A DNA stretch of 64,000 nucleotides from Peptoniphilaceae bacterium. Lineage in GTDB: Bacteria > Bacillota > Clostridia > Tissierellales > Peptoniphilaceae. The translations under genes and the position numbers were made by a program. The stretch spans positions 62,001-126,000 of the forward strand of contig CABJAE010000002.1 of NCBI GenBank assembly GCA_902363535.1. Direction: 5' to 3'. This document shows positions 34,228-42,609 of this stretch, piece after piece (position 1 is the stretch's first letter; each line of letters begins with the position of its first letter). A model generated the notes under the pieces. It was not told the origin of the DNA. It made no database searches and saw only the letters and a list, made by a program, of their open reading frames with translations.

Positions 34228-34489
34228 ATTTGTTTTCGTAATGATGGGCGCAGGACAGGATAATCAACCACTCGTCCTCCACCTTATAAATCAATCGGTC
34301 CTCCGTGTTAATTCGCCTGAACCAATAGCCTGCCAGTTCATACTTTAAGGGCTCCGGCTTGCCGATGCCCTCAAAAGGCGTCCTGAGAATATCTTTAATA
34401 AGCAAATTAATACGCTTCAGTGTTTTTTTGTCCTTTGTTTGCCACGAAATATATTCTTCAAAGGCCCCGTCGTGAAATGCAATCTTCAT
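34226..34489 (-). CDS. yoeB: Toxin YoeB (ribosome-dependent mRNA interferase)
   Basis: The 87-residue product has the YoeB/Txe fold: FEEYISWQTKDKKTLKRINLLIKDI, then GKPEPLKYELAGYWFRRINTEDRLIYKV and the C-terminal SCAHHYENK. It retains the catalytic-type Glu, Arg and the terminal His-Tyr. It cleaves mRNA in the ribosome when not bound by YefM. The ATG directly follows the antitoxin stop (TAGATG), so production is coupled. Confidence 0.95.
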   Translation of the reverse strand: MKIAFHDGAFEEYISWQTKDKKTLKRINLLIKDILRTPFEGIGKPEPLKYELAGYWFRRINTEDRLIYKVEDEWLIILSCAHHYENK

Positions 34490-34744
34490 CTACTCGTCCG
34501 ATAACTTCTGTTCCTTAAACAGTCCCTGATCCACCTCTTCGGCTCGGCGAATCAACTCCTTGTAGTGAACCGGATCTTTCATAATATGATCGTTTTCGAC
34601 GAGATTGTTGTAGGCCTCCAGGCTGATCATGACCACGTGACGGTCCTCTTTTCGCGTCACAAGCACCGTCTCCATATCGTTGACCGCCTTGTCGCAATAC
34701 TCCTTGAGATGATTGCGCAAATCGCTGTAATTAACTGCCAACAT
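34490..34744 (-). CDS. yefM: Antitoxin YefM (Phd/YefM family)
   Basis: The 84-residue product starts MLAVNYSDLRNHLKEYCDKA and contains LVTRKEDRHVVMISLEAYNNL, the Phd/YefM DNA-binding domain, followed by a flexible acidic C-terminus that wraps the toxin. GAGGTGATAGG precedes the ATG. A 16-bp palindrome with TGTAC cores overlaps its promoter, as in E. coli yefM-yoeB autoregulation. The protein probably represses its own operon together with YoeB. Confidence 0.95.
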   Translation of the reverse strand: MLAVNYSDLRNHLKEYCDKAVNDMETVLVTRKEDRHVVMISLEAYNNLVENDHIMKDPVHYKELIRRAEEVDQGLFKEQKLSDE

Positions 34745-34765
34745 CCTATCACCTCTTTTGTTTTA

Positions 34766-34794
34766 TTGTACAAGATCTTGTACGCTTTTACAAT
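34766..34794 (-). promoter_or_regulatory. yefM-yoeB promoter with overlapping operator palindrome
   Basis: TTGTAA (34789-34794), 17 bases, TACAAT (34766-34771) on the minus strand. The perfect palindrome GTACAAGATCTTGTAC (34769-34784) fills the spacer and enters the -10, the classic place for autorepression. Confidence 0.8.
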
Positions 34795-34812
34795 GCTGTT
34801 TCATCGGCGCAA

Positions 34813-34853
34813 CAAAAAAACGACCCCCTGCCTTTTCGGCAACGCGTCGTTTT
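34813..34853 (-). terminator. Terminator after tRNA-Ser
   Basis: Stem AAAACGAC/GTCGTTTT enclosing a smaller GCC/GGC hairpin, with a T run on the minus strand. Confidence 0.75.
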
Positions 34854-34857
34854 CATT

Positions 34858-34946
34858 TGGCGGAGCGGGTGGGATTCGAACCCACGTGCCCGTGAAGGCA
34901 AACTGATTTCGAGTCAGCCCCGTTATGACCACTTCGATACCGCTCC
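34858..34946 (-). tRNA. tRNA-Ser (anticodon CGA)
   Basis: Minus-strand cloverleaf: acceptor arms GGAGCGG/CCGCTCC with discriminator G and encoded CCA. The anticodon arm CTGACTCGAAATCAG has loop anticodon CGA. There is a long type II variable arm (TTGCCTTCACGGGCA region) and a T arm GTGGGTTCGAATCCCAC. The long variable arm and CGA anticodon identify serine. Confidence 0.95.
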
Positions 34947-35022
34947 CTGCATATTGACTTAACGAAACCATTATACAGGATTTGCCCCCGTTTTAAAAGG
35001 TCGTTTTTCAATATGCTTTGTT

Positions 35023-36162
35023 TTACAGCTTAATGAACTCCAGGGGATTTTTCGCCACGCCGCCGACGCGCACTTCGAAGTGGAGGTGCGGGCCGGTGGA
35101 GCGGCCGGTAGAGCCGATTTTCCCGATGGATTGGCCTTTTTGCACCACGTCGCCCGCCTTGACGTTAAAAGCGCTTAAATGGCCGTAGCGGGTGGAGGTG
35201 CCGTTTTGGTGATCGATGATAATGAGATTGCCGTAGCTTCCGGCCATGCCCGCCCGAGTGACGACGCCGCCGTCTGCGGCCACGACATCGGTGCCCGTGG
35301 CATTGGCCAGGTCGACGCCGTAGTGGAAGCGGCCCCAGCGGGGTCCGAAGGGCGAGGAGAGGCGGCCCACAGTAGGCGTCATAAAGCTGCCCGTAGCCAA
35401 GCCTTCTTTCGTGCCCACAATGACGATTTCATCCACAGGCTCTTGGACCAGGCGGCTCGCTTCGGTGACGGAGGCGGTGACTTTGCCGTTTTCGGATTCC
35501 ACGCGGGTGGTGGTCTCCAAGGCGCCGGCCTTGCCCGCCCGCACGACTTTTTTCACACTCTTCACTTGATTGGAATCTTCTTTTTTCACGGTCTTAAAGG
35601 CCACCGGCGATTGCGCCTTTTTTTCTTGCTGTAAGGTGACGGTGACCATGGGCGCGGGTTTTAAGACGTTGATTTTCGATCCCTTGTGCAGGGGATCTTC
35701 CCAATTGGCGTTTAATGCCTTGATTTCATCCACGGTCATGTTGAATTTCTTAGCCACGGATTCCAAGGATTCCGTCTCCTCGGCCACATAGACCGCCTCT
35801 TCACGTCCGCCGGTTAAGAGCAGCTTGAAGGCTTCGTCTACGGTGAGGATCTTTTCCTCGGTCTTCACGGCTTCGGCCTTGATTTGAGGCTCAATGTCCA
35901 TGCGGCGCACGGTGGCACCTTCGGCTTTAAAGCGGTTTTGTAATTTCGCCATAAGAGCGTCGTAATCGGCGGAGCTCTTTAAGTAAAATACCGCATCGCC
36001 CACGGTGACGCTTACGGCCTCCGTGGCCTTCTGTGCTTCTGCAGCGACGGGAGCGGGAATTTCCGCCGGCGCCTTGGCGGCGAATACCGGGCTATGTACC
36101 ATGCCCGCCGCCATCACTGCCGCCAGGGCGCCTACGTTGATTGTTCGTCTGATCTTGTTCAT
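35023..36162 (-). CDS. Secreted M23 endopeptidase with LysM and G5 domains
   Basis: A 379-residue secreted protein with a signal peptide (about residues 1-29, ending VFAAKA). A region around 40-130 follows, then a LysM-type motif (ETESLESVAKKFNMTVDEIKALN). A G5 domain (about 180-255; TTRVESENGKVT) leads to a C-terminal LytM/M23 domain. The zinc ligands are present (FHYGVDLA and GPHLHFEV), so it should be an active peptidoglycan endopeptidase. A TATAAT -10 (36244-36249, minus) and a GAAGCC/GGCTTC stem in the leader lie upstream. A role in cell separation or wall turnover is likely. Confidence 0.93.
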   Translation of the reverse strand: MNKIRRTINVGALAAVMAAGMVHSPVFAAKAPAEIPAPVAAEAQKATEAVSVTVGDAVFYLKSSADYDALMAKLQNRFKAEGATVRRMDIEPQIKAEAVKTEEKILTVDEAFKLLLTGGREEAVYVAEETESLESVAKKFNMTVDEIKALNANWEDPLHKGSKINVLKPAPMVTVTLQQEKKAQSPVAFKTVKKEDSNQVKSVKKVVRAGKAGALETTTRVESENGKVTASVTEASRLVQEPVDEIVIVGTKEGLATGSFMTPTVGRLSSPFGPRWGRFHYGVDLANATGTDVVAADGGVVTRAGMAGSYGNLIIIDHQNGTSTRYGHLSAFNVKAGDVVQKGQSIGKIGSTGRSTGPHLHFEVRVGGVAKNPLEFIKL

Positions 36163-36243
36163 GAATGTCTCGCTTTCTCTATTGATTTGAAGCCTCGGGC
36201 TTCATTCGTTACTATTTTGTAACTCTTTTTGAGCACGAGCCTT

Positions 36244-36249
36244 ATTATA
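36244..36249 (-). promoter_or_regulatory. -10 element of M23 peptidase gene
   Basis: Consensus TATAAT on the minus strand, about 85 bases before the ATG; the -35 match is weak. Confidence 0.4.
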
Positions 36250-36325
36250 ACAGAGAATGCCCCCGCGTCTATTGCCTAAAGACTACAAAAAGATGACAGT
36301 TTCATGACAAGAACTACAGGCACAG

Positions 36326-36355
36326 AAAAAAGCGAAGGATTTCGCCTTCGCTTTT
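36326..36355 (-). terminator. Terminator after nrdJ
   Basis: Stem AAAAGCGAAGG/CCTTCGCTTTT with a 6-base loop and a T run on the minus strand. Confidence 0.88.
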
Positions 36356-36374
36356 GATCTTAAGTTCTTTTATT

Positions 36375-38501
36375 TTAAATGGCACAGGGACTGTAGCCGC
36401 AGTCTTGGCACTCGGCGCAGCCGCCGGAGTGGTTCATGGTGCCGCCGCACATGGGGCAGGTGTCGGGGTTTTCCGTCATCTGCTTAGCGATCTCCCGATT
36501 CAATTCGTCTTGGAGCTCTTTGATGCGGTCCGCGCCGTCTTTTTTGTCGTTCGTAATCAAAATGCCGCTTCTGGCGCAGCCGTCGCGATAGATGGTGATG
36601 CCCTTCAGGCCACGCTCCCAGGCGTAGACGTAAAGGTCTTCCACTTCTTCCACGGTAAATTCATTGGGCACGTTCACCGTGGAGGAAATGGAGGCGTCGA
36701 TGAATTGCTGCCAGGTGGCCTGCACATTGATCCGGTCCCGATAGTTTAAATTGGACGTGGTGATGACGTAATCGGGCAGATCTTCTTCCCGAGAGAGGCC
36801 CTGTGCTTCCATAAGCTTGCGAATGATCTCCGTGTACACCGTGTAGTAGGTGTCTTCCGTGTGGAGGGATTCGGATTTACGCACGTAGCTGATTTGGAAG
36901 ATGGGCTCCACGCCGTTGCTGCAGCCGATTAAGGTGGAGATGGAGCCTGTGGGGGCGATGGTGAGGAGCTGGGAATTTCTCAGGCCGTACTCTTCGATTA
37001 AGGCCAACACGTCGTCGTCGGCATTGGAGCGAATAAATTCGCTGGCCAGGACCTTGTCTTTTCGGTAGCGGGGGAAGGGGCCCGCTTCTTTCGCCAAGAG
37101 GGCCGACTGACGCAGGGCTTCGTTCACGAGGACGCGGCCGATTTGATTGATGAGGTTTAAGGATTCCGAGGAACCGTATTTAATACCCATTTTAATGAAC
37201 ATGTCGGCGACGCCCATAATGCCCAGGCCGATTTGGCGCAGATCCCGAGAAAGTTCCCGCTGCTCTTTTAAGGGGTGCAGGGCCATGTTTTCGTCCAGGA
37301 CGTCGTTTAAATAGATGACGCCTTCCCGCACCAAGCGGCCGAAGGATTCGAATTCGAAGCGGGCGAATTTGCTGAAGGGATATTTGACGAATTCCCCCAA
37401 ATTGATGCTGGAGAGATTGCAGGATCCGAAAGCGGGCAGGGGCTCTTCCGCGCAAGGATTCACCCCGGCGTATTCGAAGGTATCGTCTTCGCTCATAATG
37501 TGCCAGGAATTGATCCGGTCTTTAAAGAGCACGCCGGGCTCGGCCATGTCCCAGTTGTTGTAGGCCAGATTGTGCATCATGTCCCGGGCGCTGATTTCCC
37601 GGCGGATTTTTTCCCCGGTGGCTTCCACGTCGAAGGTTAAGGCAAAGGGCGCGTCCTTTTTATAGGCCTCGAAGAAATCGTCGCCGCAGTTTACGGAAAT
37701 ATTGGCGCTGGTCACCTTGTCCAGATCTTTCTTCACATTGATGAATTCCAAAATGTCCGGGTGGGAGGCGTCCATATTAAGCATGAGGGCGCCGCGGCGG
37801 CCGCGCATGCCGATCAGGCCCGTGGTGAGGGAGTAGAGATCCATAAAGCTTACGGCCCCGGTGGTGGAAGAGGCGGCGTTGTTGACTCTGGCTCCCTTCG
37901 GGCGCAGTTTGTTTAAGGTCAGGCCCACGCCGCCGCCATAGCTGTAGGTGCGGGCCATCCACTTGGCCGTGTCGTAAATGGATTCGATATTGTCTTCCAC
38001 CTGGGGCATGACGTAGCAATTGGAAAGGGTGATCTTTTTGCCGAAGGCATCCAGCCCGCGGCCGGCCAAGATCCGTCCCGCCGGCATAAATTCCTTGTTG
38101 GCGATGGCCTTTTTAATGGCGGAATTGCCGCCGGAAACCCGTTCCAAAAAGCCTTCGAAGCTTTCCGAATCGAAGCGGTACTTCTTTTCGTAAATGTCCC
38201 GCTGCAGATCCGTCATGTCCCAGCCGTGTTCCCTGAGGCGGGCCCGCTCTTGGCGGTAGAGGATGTATTTCTTCGCCGCCACGGGATCCTTCGCCATAAG
38301 GGAAAGCTCCACGGCATCTTGAATGGTCTCGATGTCTACGATCTCTTCACCGGTGCATTTTTCCGTCACTTCTTTCGCCACGGCCCGGGCCGCGTCTTCG
38401 TCCACGCCCCTGTCCGTTTCCGCCATGGCTTTTTCTACGGCGACGACGATTTTCTCCCCGTCGAATTCCACCACATTCTTGTTACGCTTCCTTACCTTCA
38501 T
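36375..38501 (-). CDS. nrdJ: Adenosylcobalamin-dependent (class II) ribonucleotide reductase
   Basis: A 708-residue enzyme. Residues about 1-90 form an ATP-cone (KVRKRNKNVVEFDGEKIV), followed by the ten-stranded barrel. Active-site elements are LSNCYVMP, the finger-loop NPCAEEPLPAFGSCNLSSINLG and PTGSISTLIGCSNGVEPIF. The C-terminus carries CPMCGGTMNHSGGCAECQDCGYSPC, a Cys-rich tail for reduction by thioredoxin. There is no small-subunit gene, which supports class II. GAGGAGG precedes the ATG. A perfect inverted repeat overlaps the promoter. Confidence 0.92.
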   Translation of the reverse strand: MKVRKRNKNVVEFDGEKIVVAVEKAMAETDRGVDEDAARAVAKEVTEKCTGEEIVDIETIQDAVELSLMAKDPVAAKKYILYRQERARLREHGWDMTDLQRDIYEKKYRFDSESFEGFLERVSGGNSAIKKAIANKEFMPAGRILAGRGLDAFGKKITLSNCYVMPQVEDNIESIYDTAKWMARTYSYGGGVGLTLNKLRPKGARVNNAASSTTGAVSFMDLYSLTTGLIGMRGRRGALMLNMDASHPDILEFINVKKDLDKVTSANISVNCGDDFFEAYKKDAPFALTFDVEATGEKIRREISARDMMHNLAYNNWDMAEPGVLFKDRINSWHIMSEDDTFEYAGVNPCAEEPLPAFGSCNLSSINLGEFVKYPFSKFARFEFESFGRLVREGVIYLNDVLDENMALHPLKEQRELSRDLRQIGLGIMGVADMFIKMGIKYGSSESLNLINQIGRVLVNEALRQSALLAKEAGPFPRYRKDKVLASEFIRSNADDDVLALIEEYGLRNSQLLTIAPTGSISTLIGCSNGVEPIFQISYVRKSESLHTEDTYYTVYTEIIRKLMEAQGLSREEDLPDYVITTSNLNYRDRINVQATWQQFIDASISSTVNVPNEFTVEEVEDLYVYAWERGLKGITIYRDGCARSGILITNDKKDGADRIKELQDELNREIAKQMTENPDTCPMCGGTMNHSGGCAECQDCGYSPCAI

Positions 38502-38579
38502 CCTGTCCTCCTCTTATTTATCCACAAACTGTCAACATATTGTGGTTAAGTTCTATCTGTTTCTATCTTACCTCTAAAT

Positions 38580-38602
38580 GTAGTATACGCTATTTATACT
38601 AC
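38580..38602. promoter_or_regulatory. Inverted repeat over nrdJ -10, candidate operator
   Basis: GTAGTATA-CGCTATT-TATACTAC, perfect 8-base arms with a 7-base spacer, overlapping the -10 of the minus-strand promoter. NrdR or another repressor is possible; a second, weaker NrdR-like stretch (CAACATATTGTGG) follows at about 38531-38543. Confidence 0.55.
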
Positions 38603-38624
38603 GCTATGGCCGCCGTATTTTCAA
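38596..38624 (-). promoter_or_regulatory. Promoter of nrdJ
   Basis: TTGAAA (38619-38624), 17-base spacer, TAGTAT (38596-38601) on the minus strand. Confidence 0.55.
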
Positions 38625-38662
38625 GGCGCTTTTTGAGCAAATAAAAAAGACGCCGAAGCGCC

Positions 38663-39196
38663 TTAGTTTTCATCGTAACTCTTTAAGTTGTAAACGGTCA
38701 TGACCTCGATCAAAATGTCGCCGTAGCGGGGATTGGTGCTGTAACCCGCCGGATGAAGGGCCATGGCATAGGCCTCGGCGCTTGTAGCTTCCCGCACGGG
38801 CTCGTAGCGAGCGGCCTTGGCGATGAGCTTGCCGTAGTCGTAGAAGCTCTCCCGGGCGGAGTCGTAGGTGCGAAAGCCGTCTTCCACGGCCATTTTCCGT
38901 TCCCCTTCCATTTCGATGGTGGGAAGCACCACGCCCTTGCCCTTGATGCCGAAGTAATTGTTGTAGTTCCTTGATAGTTCGCTTTCGCCGAAATTCGACT
39001 CCACCGCCGCCTGGGCCAAAATCACCGAGGGATAGAGATCGTATTTCTTCCCCACCTCCCGGGCCAGGGGCGCGTAGGCCGCGAAAAAATCCTCCCGACT
39101 GTGGACGCTCTCCCGATTCGGCTCGTAGCGAGGCCGCATAAAGAAAAGCGCCAAGAGGAAGACCGCGAGAAAGAGTTTCCATTTTCTCTTCTTCAC
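38663..39196 (-). CDS. Membrane-anchored glucosaminidase (GH73-type autolysin)
   Basis: A 177-residue protein starting at a GTG with GAGGTGG upstream, inside the end of nhaC. One N-terminal membrane helix or signal anchor (KLFLAVFLLALFF) is followed by a glucosaminidase domain: YPSVILAQAAVESNFGESELSRNYNNYFGIKGKG contains the catalytic-type Glu. YSTNPRYGDILIEVM closes the domain. It should cut N-acetylglucosaminyl bonds in peptidoglycan. It is short and lacks wall-binding repeats. It is co-transcribed with nhaC, which ends four bases upstream. Confidence 0.9.
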   Translation of the reverse strand: MKKRKWKLFLAVFLLALFFMRPRYEPNRESVHSREDFFAAYAPLAREVGKKYDLYPSVILAQAAVESNFGESELSRNYNNYFGIKGKGVVLPTIEMEGERKMAVEDGFRTYDSARESFYDYGKLIAKAARYEPVREATSAEAYAMALHPAGYSTNPRYGDILIEVMTVYNLKSYDEN

Positions 39197-39199
39197 GAT

Positions 39200-40624
39200 T
39201 TATTCCACCTCGATGACCGTATCGGGATCGTCCTTAATATAGAAGGTGTTTCGCCCCAGAGCCGTCATGACAATGACAACAATGGGCATAAGGAGATTAA
39301 ACACAGCAAAGGGCATATAGGCCATGGGAGAGACGTGGAGCACGCTTTTCATATAGACCCCGCAGGTGTTCCAGGGCACGAGGCAACTGGTCACCGTACC
39401 CGAGGCCTCCAGGGTAGAGGAAAGCATCTTCGGGTGCAGGCCCCGCCGGCGGTATTCCGGCGCAAACATGCGGCCGGGCACCACCAGGGAAATGTATTGC
39501 TCCGGCATGGTCATATTGGACAAGAGGCAGGTAAACAGCGTGGCGACGACCAGGCCGGTGACGGAGCGAATGCCCTGCACCACGGTCTTGACGATGATCT
39601 CCATTTGCCCCGTCTCCTCGGCGATGCCGCCGAACATCATGGCGATTAGGGTGAGGGACACGGACTGCATCATGTTCATCAGGCCGCCGGCGGTTAAAAG
39701 CTTGTCCAAACTCTCGATGCCCGTTTGAGACAGATAGCCGTTCATGCCGCTTCCTAATATTTCTTTCATGCCCACAGTGGGCTGAATCATCGGGCCGATG
39801 AAAGTGGCCACCGCGATCCCCAAGACGATGCCGGGAAGGGCCGGCATCTTAAAGGCGATGGTGACGATGACCACGATGGGAGGCAAGAGGAGCAGAGGGC
39901 TGATGACGAAGGAGCTCTTTAAGCCCTCCTGAAGGGCCTCGATGCCCGAAGTATCCGCCCCGCCGGCCGGGCCGCTGTAACGGGTGGTTAAGTAGGCGAA
40001 GATCGCCAAGGTAAGTACATAGGCAATCATCGTGGGCTTCACCATGGCCTTCACGTGGGTAAAGACATCGGTGCCGCTCATGGCGGGGGCCAGGTTCGTC
40101 GTATCCGACAGGGGGCTCATCTTGTCGCCGAAGTAGGCGCCGGACAAAATGGCGCCGGCGGTGACCGGGGCCGGAATATTCAGGCCCTGAGCGATGCCCA
40201 TGAGGGCGATCCCCATGGTGGCCGCCGTGCCCCAGCTGCTCCCCGTGGCCAGGGAGGTAATGGAGCAGATCAAGCAGGCCGCCACGAGAAAAATCGACGG
40301 CTTCAAAATCCCCAGGCCGTAGTAGATCATGGAGGGCACCACGCCGGTGGCGATCCAAATGCCTACCAGGATGCCGATGGTGATTAAGATCATCACCGAG
40401 GGCAGGGCCTGAGAAATCCCGCGCACCATGGCCTTTTCGATGCTGTCCCAGGAATAGCCGATCCGCATGGCCATTAAAGCGGCAAAGATCACGCCGATAA
40501 ACATGGGAATGTGGGGTTCGATCTCAAATTTTAAAATGCTCACGCACATAATGAGGACGAGGCCGAAAAAGACCGTAAGGGCCTCCCACAGCTTCGCCTT
40601 TCTCGGCGCATTGGTCGCTTTCAT
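39200..40624 (-). CDS. nhaC: NhaC-family Na+/H+ antiporter
   Basis: Start at the ATG at 40624 (MKATNAPRKAKLWEAL), behind GAGGAGG; the in-frame ATG at 40726 lies over the promoter. The 474-residue product has about twelve membrane helices. The family signature is TSLATGSSWGTAATMGIALMG followed by AILSGAYFGDKMSPLSDTTNLAP. NhaC members exchange Na+ for H+, and some exchange malate for lactate. TATAAT (minus, 40683-40688) lies about 60 bases upstream. The glucosaminidase gene follows in the same transcript. Confidence 0.92.
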   Translation of the reverse strand: MKATNAPRKAKLWEALTVFFGLVLIMCVSILKFEIEPHIPMFIGVIFAALMAMRIGYSWDSIEKAMVRGISQALPSVMILITIGILVGIWIATGVVPSMIYYGLGILKPSIFLVAACLICSITSLATGSSWGTAATMGIALMGIAQGLNIPAPVTAGAILSGAYFGDKMSPLSDTTNLAPAMSGTDVFTHVKAMVKPTMIAYVLTLAIFAYLTTRYSGPAGGADTSGIEALQEGLKSSFVISPLLLLPPIVVIVTIAFKMPALPGIVLGIAVATFIGPMIQPTVGMKEILGSGMNGYLSQTGIESLDKLLTAGGLMNMMQSVSLTLIAMMFGGIAEETGQMEIIVKTVVQGIRSVTGLVVATLFTCLLSNMTMPEQYISLVVPGRMFAPEYRRRGLHPKMLSSTLEASGTVTSCLVPWNTCGVYMKSVLHVSPMAYMPFAVFNLLMPIVVIVMTALGRNTFYIKDDPDTVIEVE

Positions 40625-40816
40625 CGCTACAATCCTCCTCGTGGAATACTTTCCTGCATTAGCAAATAAGAATATAGAGGTCATTATAATATAAAACGCC
40701 GCCACGCGCCACGAAAATGAGCCCACAGGGGCCGCCGAACTCTAAGATCCGACTAATTTCCGGCATAAAAAACGGATTTGTTATCGCCCGAATGATTCGC
40801 CGGCCGTCGATTCCAT

Positions 40817-40846
40817 AAAAAAAGCCCGCCGAAGCGGACTCTTTTT
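40817..40846 (-). terminator. Terminator after first brnQ
   Basis: Imperfect stem AAAAAG(C)CCGC / GCGG(A)CTCTTTTT with loop CGAA just downstream of the brnQ stop codon. Confidence 0.6.
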
Positions 40847-40856
40847 AAAAGGTATT

Positions 40857-42182
40857 TTAGAAGCCTCCCGTATCCGGGTGATCGTCGATGGTTTTGCCGA
40901 CGCCCATCTTGCCGATGAGGTAGCCGACGGCAAAGCAAACGAGAGAAGGAACGAACCAGGTAAAGCCGAATTGACCTAAGGGTAAATTTTGGATGGAAGC
41001 AGCCATGCCGCCCAGGCCAATCTTGTCGCCAACGGTTTCGATGATGGCGATAACGAGAACGCCTGCGACCATGACGATGTAGGCCATGTCGTAGCGAACG
41101 CGTTTTTCAAACATCATGTAGAAGACGAGGGCGATGATAATCGGGTATACGATGGTTAATACAGGGCCTGCCAAAGCGATGATGGCATCGACGCCGATTA
41201 AGGAGAGTGCAAAACTGATGACGGTAACGACGACAACGGTAACGCCGTATTTGATCTTGCCGTTACTGATGTCTTCGAAGAAGTTCCCTGCAGCGGAGGT
41301 TAAGCCGACGGAGGTGGTGAGGCAGGCCAGTGCGACGGCGAGACCCAATGCGATCTTACCGAAGTTACCGAAGAGCATACCAACCAAGGCGACTAAGATT
41401 TCAACGCGGGAGTCATCAGCGGTAAACATGCTGCTGCCTTGTGCGCCTAAATAGGTAAGACCACCGTAGACGACGGCCAGGGCGACAAAGGCAACCAAAC
41501 CGACCATCATAATGAAGGAACGGCGTTCTTTTTCACTGACTTCGCCGTAGCCTTTTCGAATCAAGTCGGCGACGACAATCCCGGTGAACAAGGGTGCTGC
41601 GAGAGCATCGAGGGTTTGATACCCTTCGTAGAAACCGCTGACGAAGAAGCCGCCGTCGTGTTCGACGGGAACAATGGCTCCGACGGGGGTAATAATTGCC
41701 TTCGCAATAATGAGAACGAGGAAGATCAATAATGCCGGCGTTATGTATTTACCGATAATATCGACGACGCCATTTTCTTTATAGGCGAGAGCAAAGGTAA
41801 TGCCGAAGAATACGATGGACGTAATGAAGGCGGGTGCGTTCGGGAAGAACGGCATAACACCGACTTCGTGGGTCGTGGCTGCGGTTCTGGGAATTGCGAA
41901 AGCAGGACCGATACAGATAATGGCAACGAGGGATAACAGCTTCGCAAAACCGGGGCTGACCCGTTTACCTAAGTCAACGGCACGGCCGCCTGCAAAGGCT
42001 GTGATGAAAACGGTTAGAATGGGAATGACCGGGTCGGCTAAAAGGAAGCCGCACATGGTAGCAAACCAACCGTCACCGGTGGTAACACCTAAGTAGGGCG
42101 GGAAGATCAAGTTACCTGCGCCGAAGAAAATGGCAAACAGGGCAAGACCGCTGACAAAGATATCTTGGGTTCTTTTGTTCAT
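40857..42182 (-). CDS. brnQ: BrnQ-family branched-chain amino acid:cation symporter (copy 1)
   Basis: A 441-residue protein with about twelve membrane helices. It carries the BrnQ signatures LFAIFFGAGNLIFPPYLGV near the N-terminus, GPAFAIPRTAATTHEVGV in helix 3-4, and CLTTSVGLTSAAGNFFE. It imports Leu, Ile or Val with Na+ or H+. AAAGGAGATG precedes the ATG. A promoter (TTCAAA-17-TATAAT) lies at 42233-42261. It is clearly paralogous along its whole length to the next gene, from which a terminator separates it. Confidence 0.93.
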   Translation of the reverse strand: MNKRTQDIFVSGLALFAIFFGAGNLIFPPYLGVTTGDGWFATMCGFLLADPVIPILTVFITAFAGGRAVDLGKRVSPGFAKLLSLVAIICIGPAFAIPRTAATTHEVGVMPFFPNAPAFITSIVFFGITFALAYKENGVVDIIGKYITPALLIFLVLIIAKAIITPVGAIVPVEHDGGFFVSGFYEGYQTLDALAAPLFTGIVVADLIRKGYGEVSEKERRSFIMMVGLVAFVALAVVYGGLTYLGAQGSSMFTADDSRVEILVALVGMLFGNFGKIALGLAVALACLTTSVGLTSAAGNFFEDISNGKIKYGVTVVVVTVISFALSLIGVDAIIALAGPVLTIVYPIIIALVFYMMFEKRVRYDMAYIVMVAGVLVIAIIETVGDKIGLGGMAASIQNLPLGQFGFTWFVPSLVCFAVGYLIGKMGVGKTIDDHPDTGGF

Positions 42183-42232
42183 AAACTCATCTCCTTTATA
42201 AAATTCTAAGGTTCGTTCTACCTTTGTGTAAC

Positions 42233-42261
42233 ATTATATCTAAATCACATACCTTTTTGAA
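42233..42261 (-). promoter_or_regulatory. Promoter of first brnQ
   Basis: TTCAAA (42256-42261), 17-base spacer, consensus TATAAT (42233-42238) on the minus strand. Confidence 0.55.
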
Positions 42262-42565
42262 GTAAATTTTTCAATTAACGAAAACTGTGCCTATTTTGTC
42301 GTCTGTGTACTATATATTTGTATACGCTTAGGTTTTCACCTCAATATTTGCTTTATTCGTTATTTCTGTGTCGATCTTTAATCGGAAATGAGATGCTTTT
42401 TTTCTTTTCCTTTAACTTTGCCCGCCGTGAAAACAATAAAAACGATTGCCCCAAACACTTTTTTACCCGGCGATGCAAATTTTTTTCGCGGCCTTTTTTA
42501 TGCCGCCTTCCCGCCTCGTCGATGCCTTTTCTTTCATCTCGACTATTCAATCCCCGTTTCGGCAA

Positions 42566-42595
42566 TAAAAAAATGCGCACCGAAGTACGCATTTT
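42566..42595 (-). terminator. Terminator after second brnQ
   Basis: Stem AAAATGCG/CGCATTTT with a partly paired loop (CAC-CGAA-GTA) and a T run on the minus strand. Confidence 0.85.
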
Positions 42596-42609
42596 GCTAT
42601 CTTATTATT

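Larger units (their letters stand above)
42183..42609. other. Intergenic region between the two brnQ genes
   Basis: This 427-base gap holds the terminator of the second brnQ (42566-42595) and the promoter of the first (42233-42261). Between them are about 300 bases with A-rich stretches and no recognised riboswitch. A basic 79-codon minus-strand frame (42353-42592) begins inside the terminator stem, has no ribosome-binding site and is not called. Confidence 0.55.

Noticed and set aside
42353..42592. Basic 79-codon minus-strand open frame between the brnQ genes
   Set aside because: Its ATG is inside the terminator stem of the second brnQ, it has no ribosome-binding site, and the composition looks like translated intergenic DNA.
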